From contig DAIBSV010000035.1 of the NCBI GenBank assembly GCA_027415455.1, positions 1 through 14,247 of the forward strand: 14,247 bases of DNA. The letters run 5' to 3'. Source of the stretch: Nitrospirota bacterium (GTDB taxonomy: Bacteria; Nitrospirota_A; Leptospirillia; Leptospirillales; Leptospirillaceae). The notes beneath the pieces are model-generated. The model made no database searches. It saw only the letters and a program-made list of their open reading frames with translations, and was not told the origin of the DNA. This document shows, piece after piece, positions 7,291-13,903 of this stretch (the first letter of the stretch is position 1; every line of letters starts with the position of its first letter). The translations under genes and the position numbers were made by a program.

Positions 7291-8190
7291 TTGAGACCTT
7301 TACGCTCCGGAAACTTCCCCCCCTTCCAGGGCCTGCCGCTCATGGCCCTTGCTTTTTTCTTGTTTCTGGCGATTCTTCTTCCCCATTCGGCACATGCCGA
7401 TCCCTTCAGGGACTTTATCATCTATCCCTATGAAACGCCCGAGCAAGGGGAGGTGAGTATCGGCACCTGGCAGACCTTGTTGCTGCCTGACAAACAGTCA
7501 GAATCGATTTACGGAAACAATCTCCGAAATGCCAATATGCTTTTTTCCACATATGTCCTGGAGTTCGGTGTCACCGACTGGTGGACCCTCGGAGCCTATA
7601 TCGATTTTGCCGCCGGTGCGGGGCAGACCTATTCCTATCTCCAGACCCGTGCCATCACCACCCGCCTTCGTTTCCCGAGGATTCCCGATTTCATCGATCC
7701 CGCGGTCCAGATCGAATACTGGGCTCCGGGCGGGGGAACCGGGATGGAATCATTCCTTAATATTATCCTGATCGCGGAGAAAAAGATCGGACGCTTCATC
7801 GTTGACGTCAACCCCTCCTTCTTTTTCGCGACAGACGGTTCGGAGCCAGGAATTCCCCCCGAGTTCGCATATTCTGCGGGTGTCTATTATCTCCTAGCGG
7901 AGAATGTCAATGCGGGAATCGAAGTCTTTGGGGATGACGGGGTGATCAGTAACATGGGGCCGCTGGGGGGGCCCGCTTCCCTTTATCAAGAAATGCAGCA
8001 ACAGTTCATCTTTCAAAGCTGGAACTTCGCCATTGGGGAGCATGTCGACTGGAATATCGGGGTGGGAACCGGTCTGACGCCCGTTAGCGCCCCTTTCGCG
8101 ATCAAAACCATCTTCGAATACCACTTCAAGCCTTTCGACTTTGAAGAGAAGGAAGGGAAACGCTATGAAGAGGAGCAGGATATTCACTGA
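7291..8190 (+). CDS. Exported beta-strand-rich protein, probable outer-membrane beta-barrel
   Basis: About 299 residues, function not recognised. A Sec signal peptide is clear: hydrophobic LMALAFFLFLAILLP followed by the cleavage motif AHA before DP. The mature part is rich in alternating aromatic/polar strands (TWQTLLLP, YVLEFGVTDWWTLGAYIDF, AVQIEYWAPGGG, FIVDVNPSFFF, WNFAIGEHVDWNIGVGTGL, IKTIFEYHF), as in small outer-membrane barrels of the phenol-degradation MetA type. A charged tail (EEKEGKRYEEEQ) follows the last strand. The start is uncertain: TTG at 7291 has SD GAGAAAGGA 5 nt upstream and gives a positively charged n-region. GTG at 7258 and ATG at 7342 are in-frame alternatives with poorer ribosome sites. 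It lies 59 nt before the Ycf48-type lipoprotein, suggesting a shared transcript. Confidence 0.8.
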   Translation: MRPLRSGNFPPFQGLPLMALAFFLFLAILLPHSAHADPFRDFIIYPYETPEQGEVSIGTWQTLLLPDKQSESIYGNNLRNANMLFSTYVLEFGVTDWWTLGAYIDFAAGAGQTYSYLQTRAITTRLRFPRIPDFIDPAVQIEYWAPGGGTGMESFLNIILIAEKKIGRFIVDVNPSFFFATDGSEPGIPPEFAYSAGVYYLLAENVNAGIEVFGDDGVISNMGPLGGPASLYQEMQQQFIFQSWNFAIGEHVDWNIGVGTGLTPVSAPFAIKTIFEYHFKPFDFEEKEGKRYEEEQDIH

Positions 8191-8201
8191 GCCCCGTCCC
8201 T

Positions 8202-8232
8202 TCCCGCATCTCGCTTGCGGAGAGGGGCGGGA
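8202..8232 (+). other. Imperfect hairpin between barrel gene and lipoprotein gene
   Basis: TCCCGC (8202-8207) pairs with GCGGGA (8227-8232) around an inner imperfect stem (TCTCGC / GCGGAGA). No T-tract follows, so it is not a classical terminator. It could stabilise or separate the upstream message within an operon. Confidence 0.35.
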
Positions 8233-8249
8233 TCAGTTATCCTGACCTC

Positions 8250-9320
8250 ATGATTGAAAGAATGAATCGATTCATGGCTCAAGGGTTGAACCAAGGCAGG
8301 GGGCTCATCCTGTTAGCCGCGGTTTCCCTTTTTTTATCGGCTTGCCAGAAGCCGCAGACTGTGACACTTCCTGCCGTTTCTCTTCCGGGGGGGACGCCTT
8401 TTTCGCTCCTTCGCCCGCCATCACCTCCTGTTTCTCCATCCAGCAAGAAGAACTCTGACTTCATCGGAGTCCTTTCGGGAATTACGAAGGATTCGCGAAA
8501 TCTCGTTGTGATCGGATATCAGGGAACCCTCCTTCGCCTGTCTTCCAGGACCCGACAGTGGAGCCGTTCTGTTCCTCCGGTACCTGTGGATTTTTACGGG
8601 ATAAGCCGTACTCCTTCTGGTGTCCTTTGGGTCGCCGGAGACCGGGGTGTTCTTCTCCGGTCCAAGGACGGTGGGCGATCATGGGAACAGGTTCAAACGG
8701 GGGTGGGTCGGCTTTTCCTTAATGCCATCAGCTTTCCGACAGACCGCGTCGGATACGTTGTGGGGGAGAATGGGGTCATTCTCAGGACAGTCGATGGGGG
8801 AGATCATTGGGTACGCCTGAACTCCCCGACAAAAAAGAACCTATATGCCATCACCTTTACAGACGAATCCCACGGATTGGTCGCCGGCTGGCACAAGAGA
8901 CTTTTCAGGACGGAGGACGGTGGAAACCGTTTCACCGCCGTCGACATAGCCGTGCAGAAGGTGACAAGACAGAAGCCCTCCTTCAACAGCCTGTGGGGGG
9001 AAAAGGATGAGGTCCTTCTGGCCGGGGACCATGGTCTTCTTTTTTCTTCGTCCGACGGAGGAAGACGTTTTTCCCAGATTCAGACGGGAACTCTGCACGA
9101 TTTGTACGGGGTATGTCGGACAGGAGATGGCGTGGTGGCCGCGGTCGGAGAGCAGGGAACTCTCATTCTGATCACCCGGAGCCCGTCCGGGGAATCGAAG
9201 ACTGAGTCGCCCCTCGGGCCCTTTCAGGGGTCCGACTTTCTCGGGGTCTCCTGCGGGTCCACCCACGTACGTGTCTCAGGTTCGAATGATGTTGTCCTTG
9301 TTCCCGCCAACCCCAAGTAA
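8250..9320 (+). CDS. Ycf48/BNR-type beta-propeller lipoprotein
   Basis: 356 residues. The N-terminus has a hydrophobic stretch ending in LFLSAC, a lipobox with Cys32, so the protein should be lipid-anchored. The rest is a run of BNR/Ycf48 repeats of the form G-x-x-G-x-(I/L)-L-R-(S/T)-x-DGG-x-x-W: RGVLLRSKDGGRSWEQV, NGVILRTVDGGDHWVRL, KRLFRTEDGGNRF, HGLLFSSSDGGRRF and EQGTLILITR, about one every 40-45 residues. Ycf48/HCF136 helps assemble photosystem II in phototrophs, but relatives in non-phototrophs are mostly uncharacterised secreted propellers and nothing here points to photosynthesis. The start at 8250 has no strong SD, and ATG codons at 8262 and 8274 are alternatives. It sits between the barrel gene and the permease, 44 nt before the latter. 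Confidence 0.85.
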   Translation: MIERMNRFMAQGLNQGRGLILLAAVSLFLSACQKPQTVTLPAVSLPGGTPFSLLRPPSPPVSPSSKKNSDFIGVLSGITKDSRNLVVIGYQGTLLRLSSRTRQWSRSVPPVPVDFYGISRTPSGVLWVAGDRGVLLRSKDGGRSWEQVQTGVGRLFLNAISFPTDRVGYVVGENGVILRTVDGGDHWVRLNSPTKKNLYAITFTDESHGLVAGWHKRLFRTEDGGNRFTAVDIAVQKVTRQKPSFNSLWGEKDEVLLAGDHGLLFSSSDGGRRFSQIQTGTLHDLYGVCRTGDGVVAAVGEQGTLILITRSPSGESKTESPLGPFQGSDFLGVSCGSTHVRVSGSNDVVLVPANPK

Positions 9321-9364
9321 TAAGAAAGATTCCTGACCAGACAGTTCTGGCTTGAGGGGAAACC

Positions 9365-11335
9365 GTGGCCCTTTTCAAAATTTATCATCATACCCGTACC
9401 GGCATAGCCCGCTTCAATACCACCGTCCTCAGGAAGGTGGTCGGTCTTGGCGCACTTTACTCGACGGGTTATGGGGATGTCGGGTCTTCCATTTATTATG
9501 CCTTGGGAATCACCACGATTTATGCAGGAGGAGCCTCTTTCCTGGCGATAGGGGCGGCAGGCCTATTCTTCATCGCCACTGTCCTGAGCTATGCCGAGCT
9601 TTCGAGTGCCATTCCGGAAGGGGGAGGGTCGTCCCTCTTTGCTCAGCGCGCTTTCGGTGATGGGTGGGCCTTTTTTACCGGATGGGCCCTTCTTCTGGAT
9701 TACATTCTGACCCTCTCGATCAGCGCTTTTTCTGTGGGTCCCTACCTGGGATATTTTTTCCCGATCTTCAAGACCAACCCCCAGGTCAATGTGACCTTTA
9801 CCGGCCTTTTGATCCTGGTTCTTGTCATCCTCAACATCATCGGGCTCAAGGAGTCGTCCTGGTTCAGTCTGATGCTGGCCGGTTTCGATGTGATCACACA
9901 GATCTCCCTCATGGCGATGGGAGCTTTTCTTCTGTTCAACTTCAACACTATTTGGCATCAGTTTACCCTCGGAACGGCTCCCACCTGGCACAATTTTCTC
10001 TACGGCATTTCGATCGCGATGGTTGCCTATACCGGAATAGAGGCGATCAGCCAGATGGCAGGTGAGGCAAGAAATGCGGAAAAGCTTGTTCCTCGGGCGA
10101 TGTTCCTGACCATGGGCACGACGATTCTGCTTTATTCTGGGATCTCTCTCGTGGCCCTCTCTGCCATGAAGCCTGAAATCCTGTCCACCACCTGGGTGAA
10201 TGACCCGATTGCAGGGATTGCGAATGCGATGCCCCATGTTGGAGCCTTCATGGCTCCCTGGGTCTCGGTACTTGGCGCAACCATCTTGACTGTGGCGGCC
10301 AATGCCGGCCTGATCGGGGTTTCCCGGCTGGCGTATTCCATGTCGAACAACCTTTTGATCTCGCCTCTCTTTCACAAAACGAGCACCCGATACAAGACGC
10401 CGATGGTTTCGATCGGGATCTTTGGGACCCTGGCCGCCTTGATTGTGGCGTTTTTCCCCTACCTCGACGTTCTTGCCGACCTTTACAACTATGGAGCCAT
10501 GCTGTCATTTTCCATGACCCACCTGGCTCTCATCAAGCTTCGGAAAAAAGAGCCGGATCTCAAGAGGCCCTTTCGAGTCCCTCTGGCAATCCGGGTCGCC
10601 GGCTGGGAGATCCCGATTCCGACGGTCTTTGGATTTATGGGGACCTTCGGTGTTTTTATCATGGTTCTTCTCTTTCACAAGTATGGTCGGATTTTCGGGA
10701 CTGTCTGGATGGCGGGAGGAATATCCTATTATTTGTGGTTTCGCCGGAAAGAATCGCTGCCGGTCATGGAGCGGGTCAAAATTACAGAAATCAAGGAGGA
10801 GTATCCTGAGGCCAAGCCCCACAGACATATCCTTGTTGCGACTTCTCCCACCCGTCCTTCCGAGATGTTGCGAGATGTCCTCAAGGTGGCGAAGGCCGAT
10901 GGGGCAAAGGTGACCGTGATCACCGTTCTCGAAATCCCCCTTGCGCTCCCCTTGACGGCCGCGCTCCCGAAAGAGGAGGCCGAGGCGCGCCACACGCTTG
11001 ACCTATGCCAGGCGATCGGTCTGGAAGAGGATGTTATTGTCGATACAATTTTGGCTCGTGGGAGGGCCATCGGTCCTGTTCTCAACATGCAGATCAGGCG
11101 TCTGGGCGCGGACACGGTGGTTATAAACGATACAGGAAGCTCTCTTGCGGCCTCGGTTCTTGGGGCGATCCGGCGGTCTTCGAACACCGTTCTGATCTGG
11201 ACCTTTCAGATCTATTCAGGGGCCGGTTTATCTCGCACGCCTCGCCCGAGACTGAGTGGGGAAGAGCCGATCATCTCATCCTTACCCCATATCGATCCAA
11301 ATTTGCCGGCCAGCGAGGAGTCCTCTCCAGCCTGA
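9365..11335 (+). CDS. APC-superfamily amino-acid-type permease with C-terminal UspA-like domain
   Basis: 656 residues, GTG start with GAGGGGAA 3-4 nt upstream. Residues about 20-460 carry some twelve hydrophobic segments of the AA_permease_2 type: TM1 with GLGALYSTGYGDVGSSIYY, the PEGGGSSLFAQRAFG loop (84-98), GIEAISQMAGEARN (224-237) before a conserved transmembrane segment, and LIGVSRLAYSMSNN (315-329). It should import an amino acid, amine or similar solute by secondary transport. Substrate cannot be read. Residues about 486-613 form a cytoplasmic UspA-like alpha/beta domain (HILVATSPTRPSEMLRDVL, IRRLGADTVVIND, GSSLAASVLGAI), known in other APC and CPA transporters as a possible nucleotide-binding control module. 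Its stop lies 3 nt from the stop of the convergent fur gene, with no terminator. Confidence 0.9.
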   Translation: MALFKIYHHTRTGIARFNTTVLRKVVGLGALYSTGYGDVGSSIYYALGITTIYAGGASFLAIGAAGLFFIATVLSYAELSSAIPEGGGSSLFAQRAFGDGWAFFTGWALLLDYILTLSISAFSVGPYLGYFFPIFKTNPQVNVTFTGLLILVLVILNIIGLKESSWFSLMLAGFDVITQISLMAMGAFLLFNFNTIWHQFTLGTAPTWHNFLYGISIAMVAYTGIEAISQMAGEARNAEKLVPRAMFLTMGTTILLYSGISLVALSAMKPEILSTTWVNDPIAGIANAMPHVGAFMAPWVSVLGATILTVAANAGLIGVSRLAYSMSNNLLISPLFHKTSTRYKTPMVSIGIFGTLAALIVAFFPYLDVLADLYNYGAMLSFSMTHLALIKLRKKEPDLKRPFRVPLAIRVAGWEIPIPTVFGFMGTFGVFIMVLLFHKYGRIFGTVWMAGGISYYLWFRRKESLPVMERVKITEIKEEYPEAKPHRHILVATSPTRPSEMLRDVLKVAKADGAKVTVITVLEIPLALPLTAALPKEEAEARHTLDLCQAIGLEEDVIVDTILARGRAIGPVLNMQIRRLGADTVVINDTGSSLAASVLGAIRRSSNTVLIWTFQIYSGAGLSRTPRPRLSGEEPIISSLPHIDPNLPASEESSPA

Positions 11336-11338
11336 TGG

Positions 11339-11845
11339 TCAGGGATTTTTCTTGTGGAGTGCAGCGCAGCTTTCGCAGATGCCGTAAATTTCAAGTCGAT
11401 GAAAAACAATCGAGAAATGGTTTTCCTTGGCTGCGGCGAGCTGGAGTTGTTCAATAAGGGGTTGATCGAACTCGACGACCTTTCCGCACTCGATGCAGAT
11501 CAGGTGGTCATGGTGATTGGCCGGCATGGCTTCATATCGGCTGAACTCGTCATTGAACCGATGTTCTTCCACGAGCCCTTTTTCCTTGAGGGCGTGAAGA
11601 GTCCGATAAATGGTCGCAAGGCCGATTCGTGGAGTCTGGGCCCGGACCAATCCGTGGATCTCTTCGGCGCTCAAGTGAGCCTTCGACTCCACAAGAACTT
11701 TCAGGACTCTGAGTCGCTGCTGGGTCGGGTGGATCCCGTGAGAGCGAAGATGCTCGGAAAGGTCCACTCCGGCCGCAGCGGGCCTGTTTTTGACCGAGCC
11801 AGAGATTCCTGTGGTTTTCTTTCTTGGAACGATGGGGTCTGGCAT
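11339..11845 (-). CDS. fur: Fur-family metal-dependent repressor
   Basis: 168 residues. Winged-helix DNA-binding part: THPTQQR-like HPTQQRLRVLKVL (39-51), HLSAEEIH (57-64) and recognition helix GLATIYRTLHALKEKGLV (75-92). Metal-binding and dimer part: HHDHLICIECGK (111-122), E125, H149 (VFHRLEIYG), with two CxxC pairs (C117/C120 and C157/C160) for structural zinc. Fur proteins repress iron-uptake genes when Fe(II)-loaded. Zur or PerR specificity cannot be excluded from sequence alone, so the symbol is provisional. About 25 basic, Gly/Pro-rich residues precede the usual start of the family. No Shine-Dalgarno precedes the ATG. The gene runs divergent from rplU and convergent with the permease. 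Confidence 0.88.
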   Translation of the reverse strand: MPDPIVPRKKTTGISGSVKNRPAAAGVDLSEHLRSHGIHPTQQRLRVLKVLVESKAHLSAEEIHGLVRAQTPRIGLATIYRTLHALKEKGLVEEHRFNDEFSRYEAMPANHHDHLICIECGKVVEFDQPLIEQLQLAAAKENHFSIVFHRLEIYGICESCAALHKKNP

Positions 11846-11854
11846 TCTTAGTCT

Positions 11855-11883
11855 CTATTAATGTGCGTTTTTGAAAATGAAAA
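11855..11883 (-). promoter_or_regulatory. Possible fur promoter giving a near-leaderless mRNA
   Basis: Minus strand TTTTCA (complement of 11878-11883), 17-nt spacer, TAATAG (complement of 11855-11860). Transcription would start around 11848, two or three nt before the fur ATG, which fits the lack of an SD. Hexamers are only moderate matches. Confidence 0.35.
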
Positions 11884-11895
11884 CGACTGTTCATT
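11876..11895. promoter_or_regulatory. Inverted repeat AATGAA-N8-TTCATT at fur promoter
   Basis: Perfect 6-bp arms at 11876-11881 and 11890-11895, covering the candidate fur -35 hexamer. Position suits an autoregulatory operator. It resembles but does not match the standard Fur box. Confidence 0.35.
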
Positions 11896-11930
11896 CGGAA
11901 ACCAAGGATCCCATCGGGATCACTTTTCCG
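11896..11930. repeat. Nested inverted repeat in fur-rplU intergenic region
   Basis: Outer arms CGGAAA (11896-11901) and TTTCCG (11925-11930); inner arms GATCCC (11907-11912) and GGGATC (11916-11921) with a 3-nt loop. It could fold as RNA on either strand or bind a dimeric protein as DNA. Confidence 0.55.
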
Positions 11931-12059
11931 ATTTTCAGCGTTTCTGAATGATTCGTGGAATGTATTTTAAGATATTCTCACAGTTGAAGATCAGTTTCAA
12001 TCGATACTGACCTCTGTTTCAATGTGATCTACTCCTCTTACGCTCTTGTTCGAATTGTT

Positions 12060-12089
12060 TTGCATCCTATCGAGGCATTGTGGTATATT
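12060..12089 (+). promoter_or_regulatory. Extended -10 promoter of rplU-rpmA
   Basis: TGGTATATT at 12081-12089 is an extended -10 (TGnTATATT). A weak -35, TTGCAT at 12060-12065, lies 18 nt before the -10. Predicted start near 12096 gives a leader of about 90 nt. Confidence 0.5.
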
Positions 12090-12109
12090 CCACCTTTGCG
12101 ACTTTGGGC

Positions 12110-12153
12110 GGGACCTGATGGTCCCTTGGAGTATCGGCAGAATTTTCTGCCGA
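12110..12153 (+). promoter_or_regulatory. Two-hairpin rplU leader
   Basis: First hairpin GGGACC-TGAT-GGTCCC (12110-12125). Second TCGGCAGAA-TT-TTCTGCCGA (12134-12153), a perfect 9-bp stem. Neither has a T-tract. The SD GAGGGG follows about 25 nt later. This is a plausible r-protein leader for bL21 autoregulation, but I cannot match it to a described leader family. Confidence 0.45.
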
Positions 12154-12188
12154 ATCAATAGTCAGGCTATCAGAAAGAGGGGGGCCTC

Positions 12189-12512
12189 ATGGCAGAAAAT
12201 TTTGCCGTGATACGGACAGGGGGCAAGATGTATCGCGTTGCCCCTGGACAGATTCTCGTCGTGGAACGCCTTGAGGAAGAGGGGGCGGTCATCTTCGACC
12301 AGGTGTTGATGGTGTCTGATGAAGGCGTTATTTCATACGCGACGGAAGATAAGCCGCTTGCCGTCGAGGTTCATGGACGCATTCTTCGCCAGGAAAAGGA
12401 TCCGAAAATCATTGTTTTCAAGAAGAAGCGCCGCAAGAACTACCGGCGCAAGAAGGGACACCGCCAGCTTGTGTCCCGAGTAAAGATTGAATCCATCATC
12501 AAGACAGCTTAG
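12189..12512 (+). CDS. rplU: Large ribosomal subunit protein bL21
   Basis: 107 residues, the normal size. Shows [22 protein letters not shown] at the N-terminus, then FDQVLMV, and the basic C-terminal [13 protein letters not shown] followed by VKIESI, all typical of bL21. It binds 23S rRNA domain V in the 50S subunit and needs bL20 in assembly. The ATG follows GAGGGGGG by about 5 nt. First gene of rplU-rpmA-obgE-proB, 14 nt before rpmA, behind a leader with two hairpins. Confidence 0.97.
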   Translation: MAENFAVIRTGGKMYRVAPGQILVVERLEEEGAVIFDQVLMVSDEGVISYATEDKPLAVEVHGRILRQEKDPKIIVFKKKRRKNYRRKKGHRQLVSRVKIESIIKTA

Positions 12513-12526
12513 GAGAGGAACATCTC

Positions 12527-12811
12527 ATGGCTCATAAGAAAGGGGTTGGTTCAACCCGTAACGGACGCGATTCTGAATCGAAACGCCTAGGGGTCAAGCG
12601 CCACGATGGCCAGTTTGTCCTGGCTGGGAACATCCTGGTCAGACAACGGGGGACCCAGTTTTATCCCGGAGAAAATGTAGGGATGGGGCGAGATCATACC
12701 CTTTTTGCTATGCAGACAGGCACCGTCCGCTTTTCCCGGTACGGTCGGGACGCGAAAAAGATCAGCATCGTACCCCACATCATTCTTGTCCCTGGGACTG
12801 TCGAGGCCTGA
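12527..12811 (+). CDS. rpmA: Large ribosomal subunit protein bL27
   Basis: 94 residues beginning [25 protein letters not shown], the bL27 signature, then [28 protein letters not shown]. Its flexible N-terminus reaches the peptidyl transferase centre. No cleavable N-terminal extension of the Firmicutes type is present. SD AGGAGAGG lies about 8 nt before ATG. The C-terminus ([25 protein letters not shown]) is slightly longer than in E. coli. Confidence 0.97.
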   Translation: MAHKKGVGSTRNGRDSESKRLGVKRHDGQFVLAGNILVRQRGTQFYPGENVGMGRDHTLFAMQTGTVRFSRYGRDAKKISIVPHIILVPGTVEA

Positions 12812-12823
12812 CCCTGCGGTCAG
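12808..12823 (+). other. Hairpin spanning the rpmA stop codon
   Basis: CTGACC-CTGC-GGTCAG, a perfect 6-bp stem with a 4-nt loop, overlapping the TGA of rpmA. T-rich sequence (TTTCTGTTTTTCT) follows about 12 nt later rather than directly, so at best it is an attenuator or processing site between the ribosomal genes and obgE. Confidence 0.35.
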
Positions 12824-12862
12824 CTTTCGGGCAGTTTCTGTTTTTCTCCCTCCGGAGGGTCC

Positions 12863-13903
12863 ATGTCTCAGTTTGTCGATGAGGTCACTCTTTGGGTCTC
12901 CTCCGGCAAAGGGGGTGACGGGTCGGCCTCCTTTCGGAGGGAGAAATTTGTTCCTCGCGGGGGGCCAGACGGAGGAGATGGAGGGAACGGCGGGTCCATT
13001 ATCCTCCAGGGAACCGCCGCGAAATCGACTCTGCTCGATTTCAAGCACAGACCTCGTGTTGTCGCCTCTTCAGGGGAGAATGGTCGGGGAAAAAAACAGC
13101 ACGGGAAGAACGGGCTGGATCTGACGCTCCAGCTGCCATTGGGTACCCAGGTTTTCAACGCCGATACGGGTGAGCTACTGGCCGACCTGGTTTTCGAAGG
13201 GCAGACCTTCGTTGCGGCCCAGGGAGGACGTGGTGGTCGCGGAAATGTTCACTTCGCGACTCCGACAAGACAGGCTCCAGAGTTTGCGGAGCCCGGAAAG
13301 CCGGCCCAGGATGTTTTCCTGAAATTTGAGCTTAAAGTCATGGCAAAGGTCGGCCTACTGGGATTCCCAAACGCCGGAAAATCCACCTTCCTTGGCAGAG
13401 TCACCCGCGCCCATCCTCGTATCGGATCCTATCCCTTCACAACCCTATACCCTCACTTGGGGGTCGTTTCGCGTGGTCAGCCACCCAAAAATCGGGAATA
13501 TGTCATCGCCGACCTGCCCGGGCTGATTGAGGGAGCGCATGAAGGACGTGGCTTGGGAGATCGCTTCCTTCGCCATGTGGAGCGGACCGAAATTCTTTTA
13601 CATTTCATTGATGTCAGTTACGAAGGCCCCGAGGATCCGGAGGAGGCTTACCGGGTGATCCGGAAGGAGCTTGAGCTCTACGATCCCGCTCTCCTTGTAA
13701 AACCCGAGGAAATAGCGGCCACCAAAATTGATGCCGGAGACCCCCAGAGGGTGGAGGCTTTCAGAATGTTCTGCCAGAAGACAGGCCGGACTCCCTTTTT
13801 TCTTTCATCTCAGACGGGAGAGGGAATTCCTGCGCTCCTGTCTGCCCTCGATCTGCTTCTTGAAGGAAAATCCCTTGCTGGAACCCTTCCTTCCCAAGGC
13901 TGA
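12863..13903 (+). CDS. obgE: Obg/CgtA GTPase
   Basis: 346 residues. The N-terminal Obg fold (1-159) has the glycine-rich GKGGDGSASFRREKFVPRGGPDGGDGGNGG region and GGRGGRGN. The GTPase domain has G1 GFPNAGKST (167-175), G2 YPFTT (190-194), G3 DLPGLIEGAHEGRGLG (217-232), G4 ATKID (286-290) and G5 SSQTGEG (315-321). The usual NKxD of G4 is TKID here. Obg binds the 50S subunit late in assembly and links ribosome maturation to stringent response and cell cycle. There is no C-terminal OCT domain. ATG preceded by GGAGGG, which lies inside the palindrome CCCTCCGGAGGG (12848-12859). Standard partner of rplU-rpmA. Confidence 0.96.
   Translation: MSQFVDEVTLWVSSGKGGDGSASFRREKFVPRGGPDGGDGGNGGSIILQGTAAKSTLLDFKHRPRVVASSGENGRGKKQHGKNGLDLTLQLPLGTQVFNADTGELLADLVFEGQTFVAAQGGRGGRGNVHFATPTRQAPEFAEPGKPAQDVFLKFELKVMAKVGLLGFPNAGKSTFLGRVTRAHPRIGSYPFTTLYPHLGVVSRGQPPKNREYVIADLPGLIEGAHEGRGLGDRFLRHVERTEILLHFIDVSYEGPEDPEEAYRVIRKELELYDPALLVKPEEIAATKIDAGDPQRVEAFRMFCQKTGRTPFFLSSQTGEGIPALLSALDLLLEGKSLAGTLPSQG

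Larger units (their letters stand above)
11846..12188. other. Structured, AT-richer intergenic region between fur and rplU
   Basis: 343 nt without a credible gene. From left to right it holds the candidate fur promoter and operator, a nested inverted repeat, two GTTTCAAT direct repeats (11994-12001 and 12016-12023, 22 nt apart), the rplU promoter, and an rplU leader with two perfect hairpins. Confidence 0.6.

Noticed and set aside
7086..7421. 111-residue minus-strand frame in the divergent region
   Set aside because: Basic, low-complexity translation with no SD, and it overlaps the signal peptide of the barrel gene.
8250..9320. Photosystem II assembly role for the Ycf48-type protein
   Set aside because: No photosynthesis gene is in the window, and the repeat family is widespread in non-phototrophs.
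9563..10375. 270-residue minus-strand frame within the permease gene
   Set aside because: Antisense shadow rich in Gly, Arg and His with no domain, over clear transmembrane coding sequence.
11876..11895. Canonical Fur box
   Set aside because: Arms AATGAA/TTCATT are spaced 8 nt, unlike the overlapping 7-1-7 Fur arrangement. Kept only as an unspecified operator candidate.
11994..12023. CRISPR array start, because GTTTCAAT resembles the end of many CRISPR repeats
   Set aside because: Only two 8-nt copies 22 nt apart, with no full repeat, spacers or cas genes.
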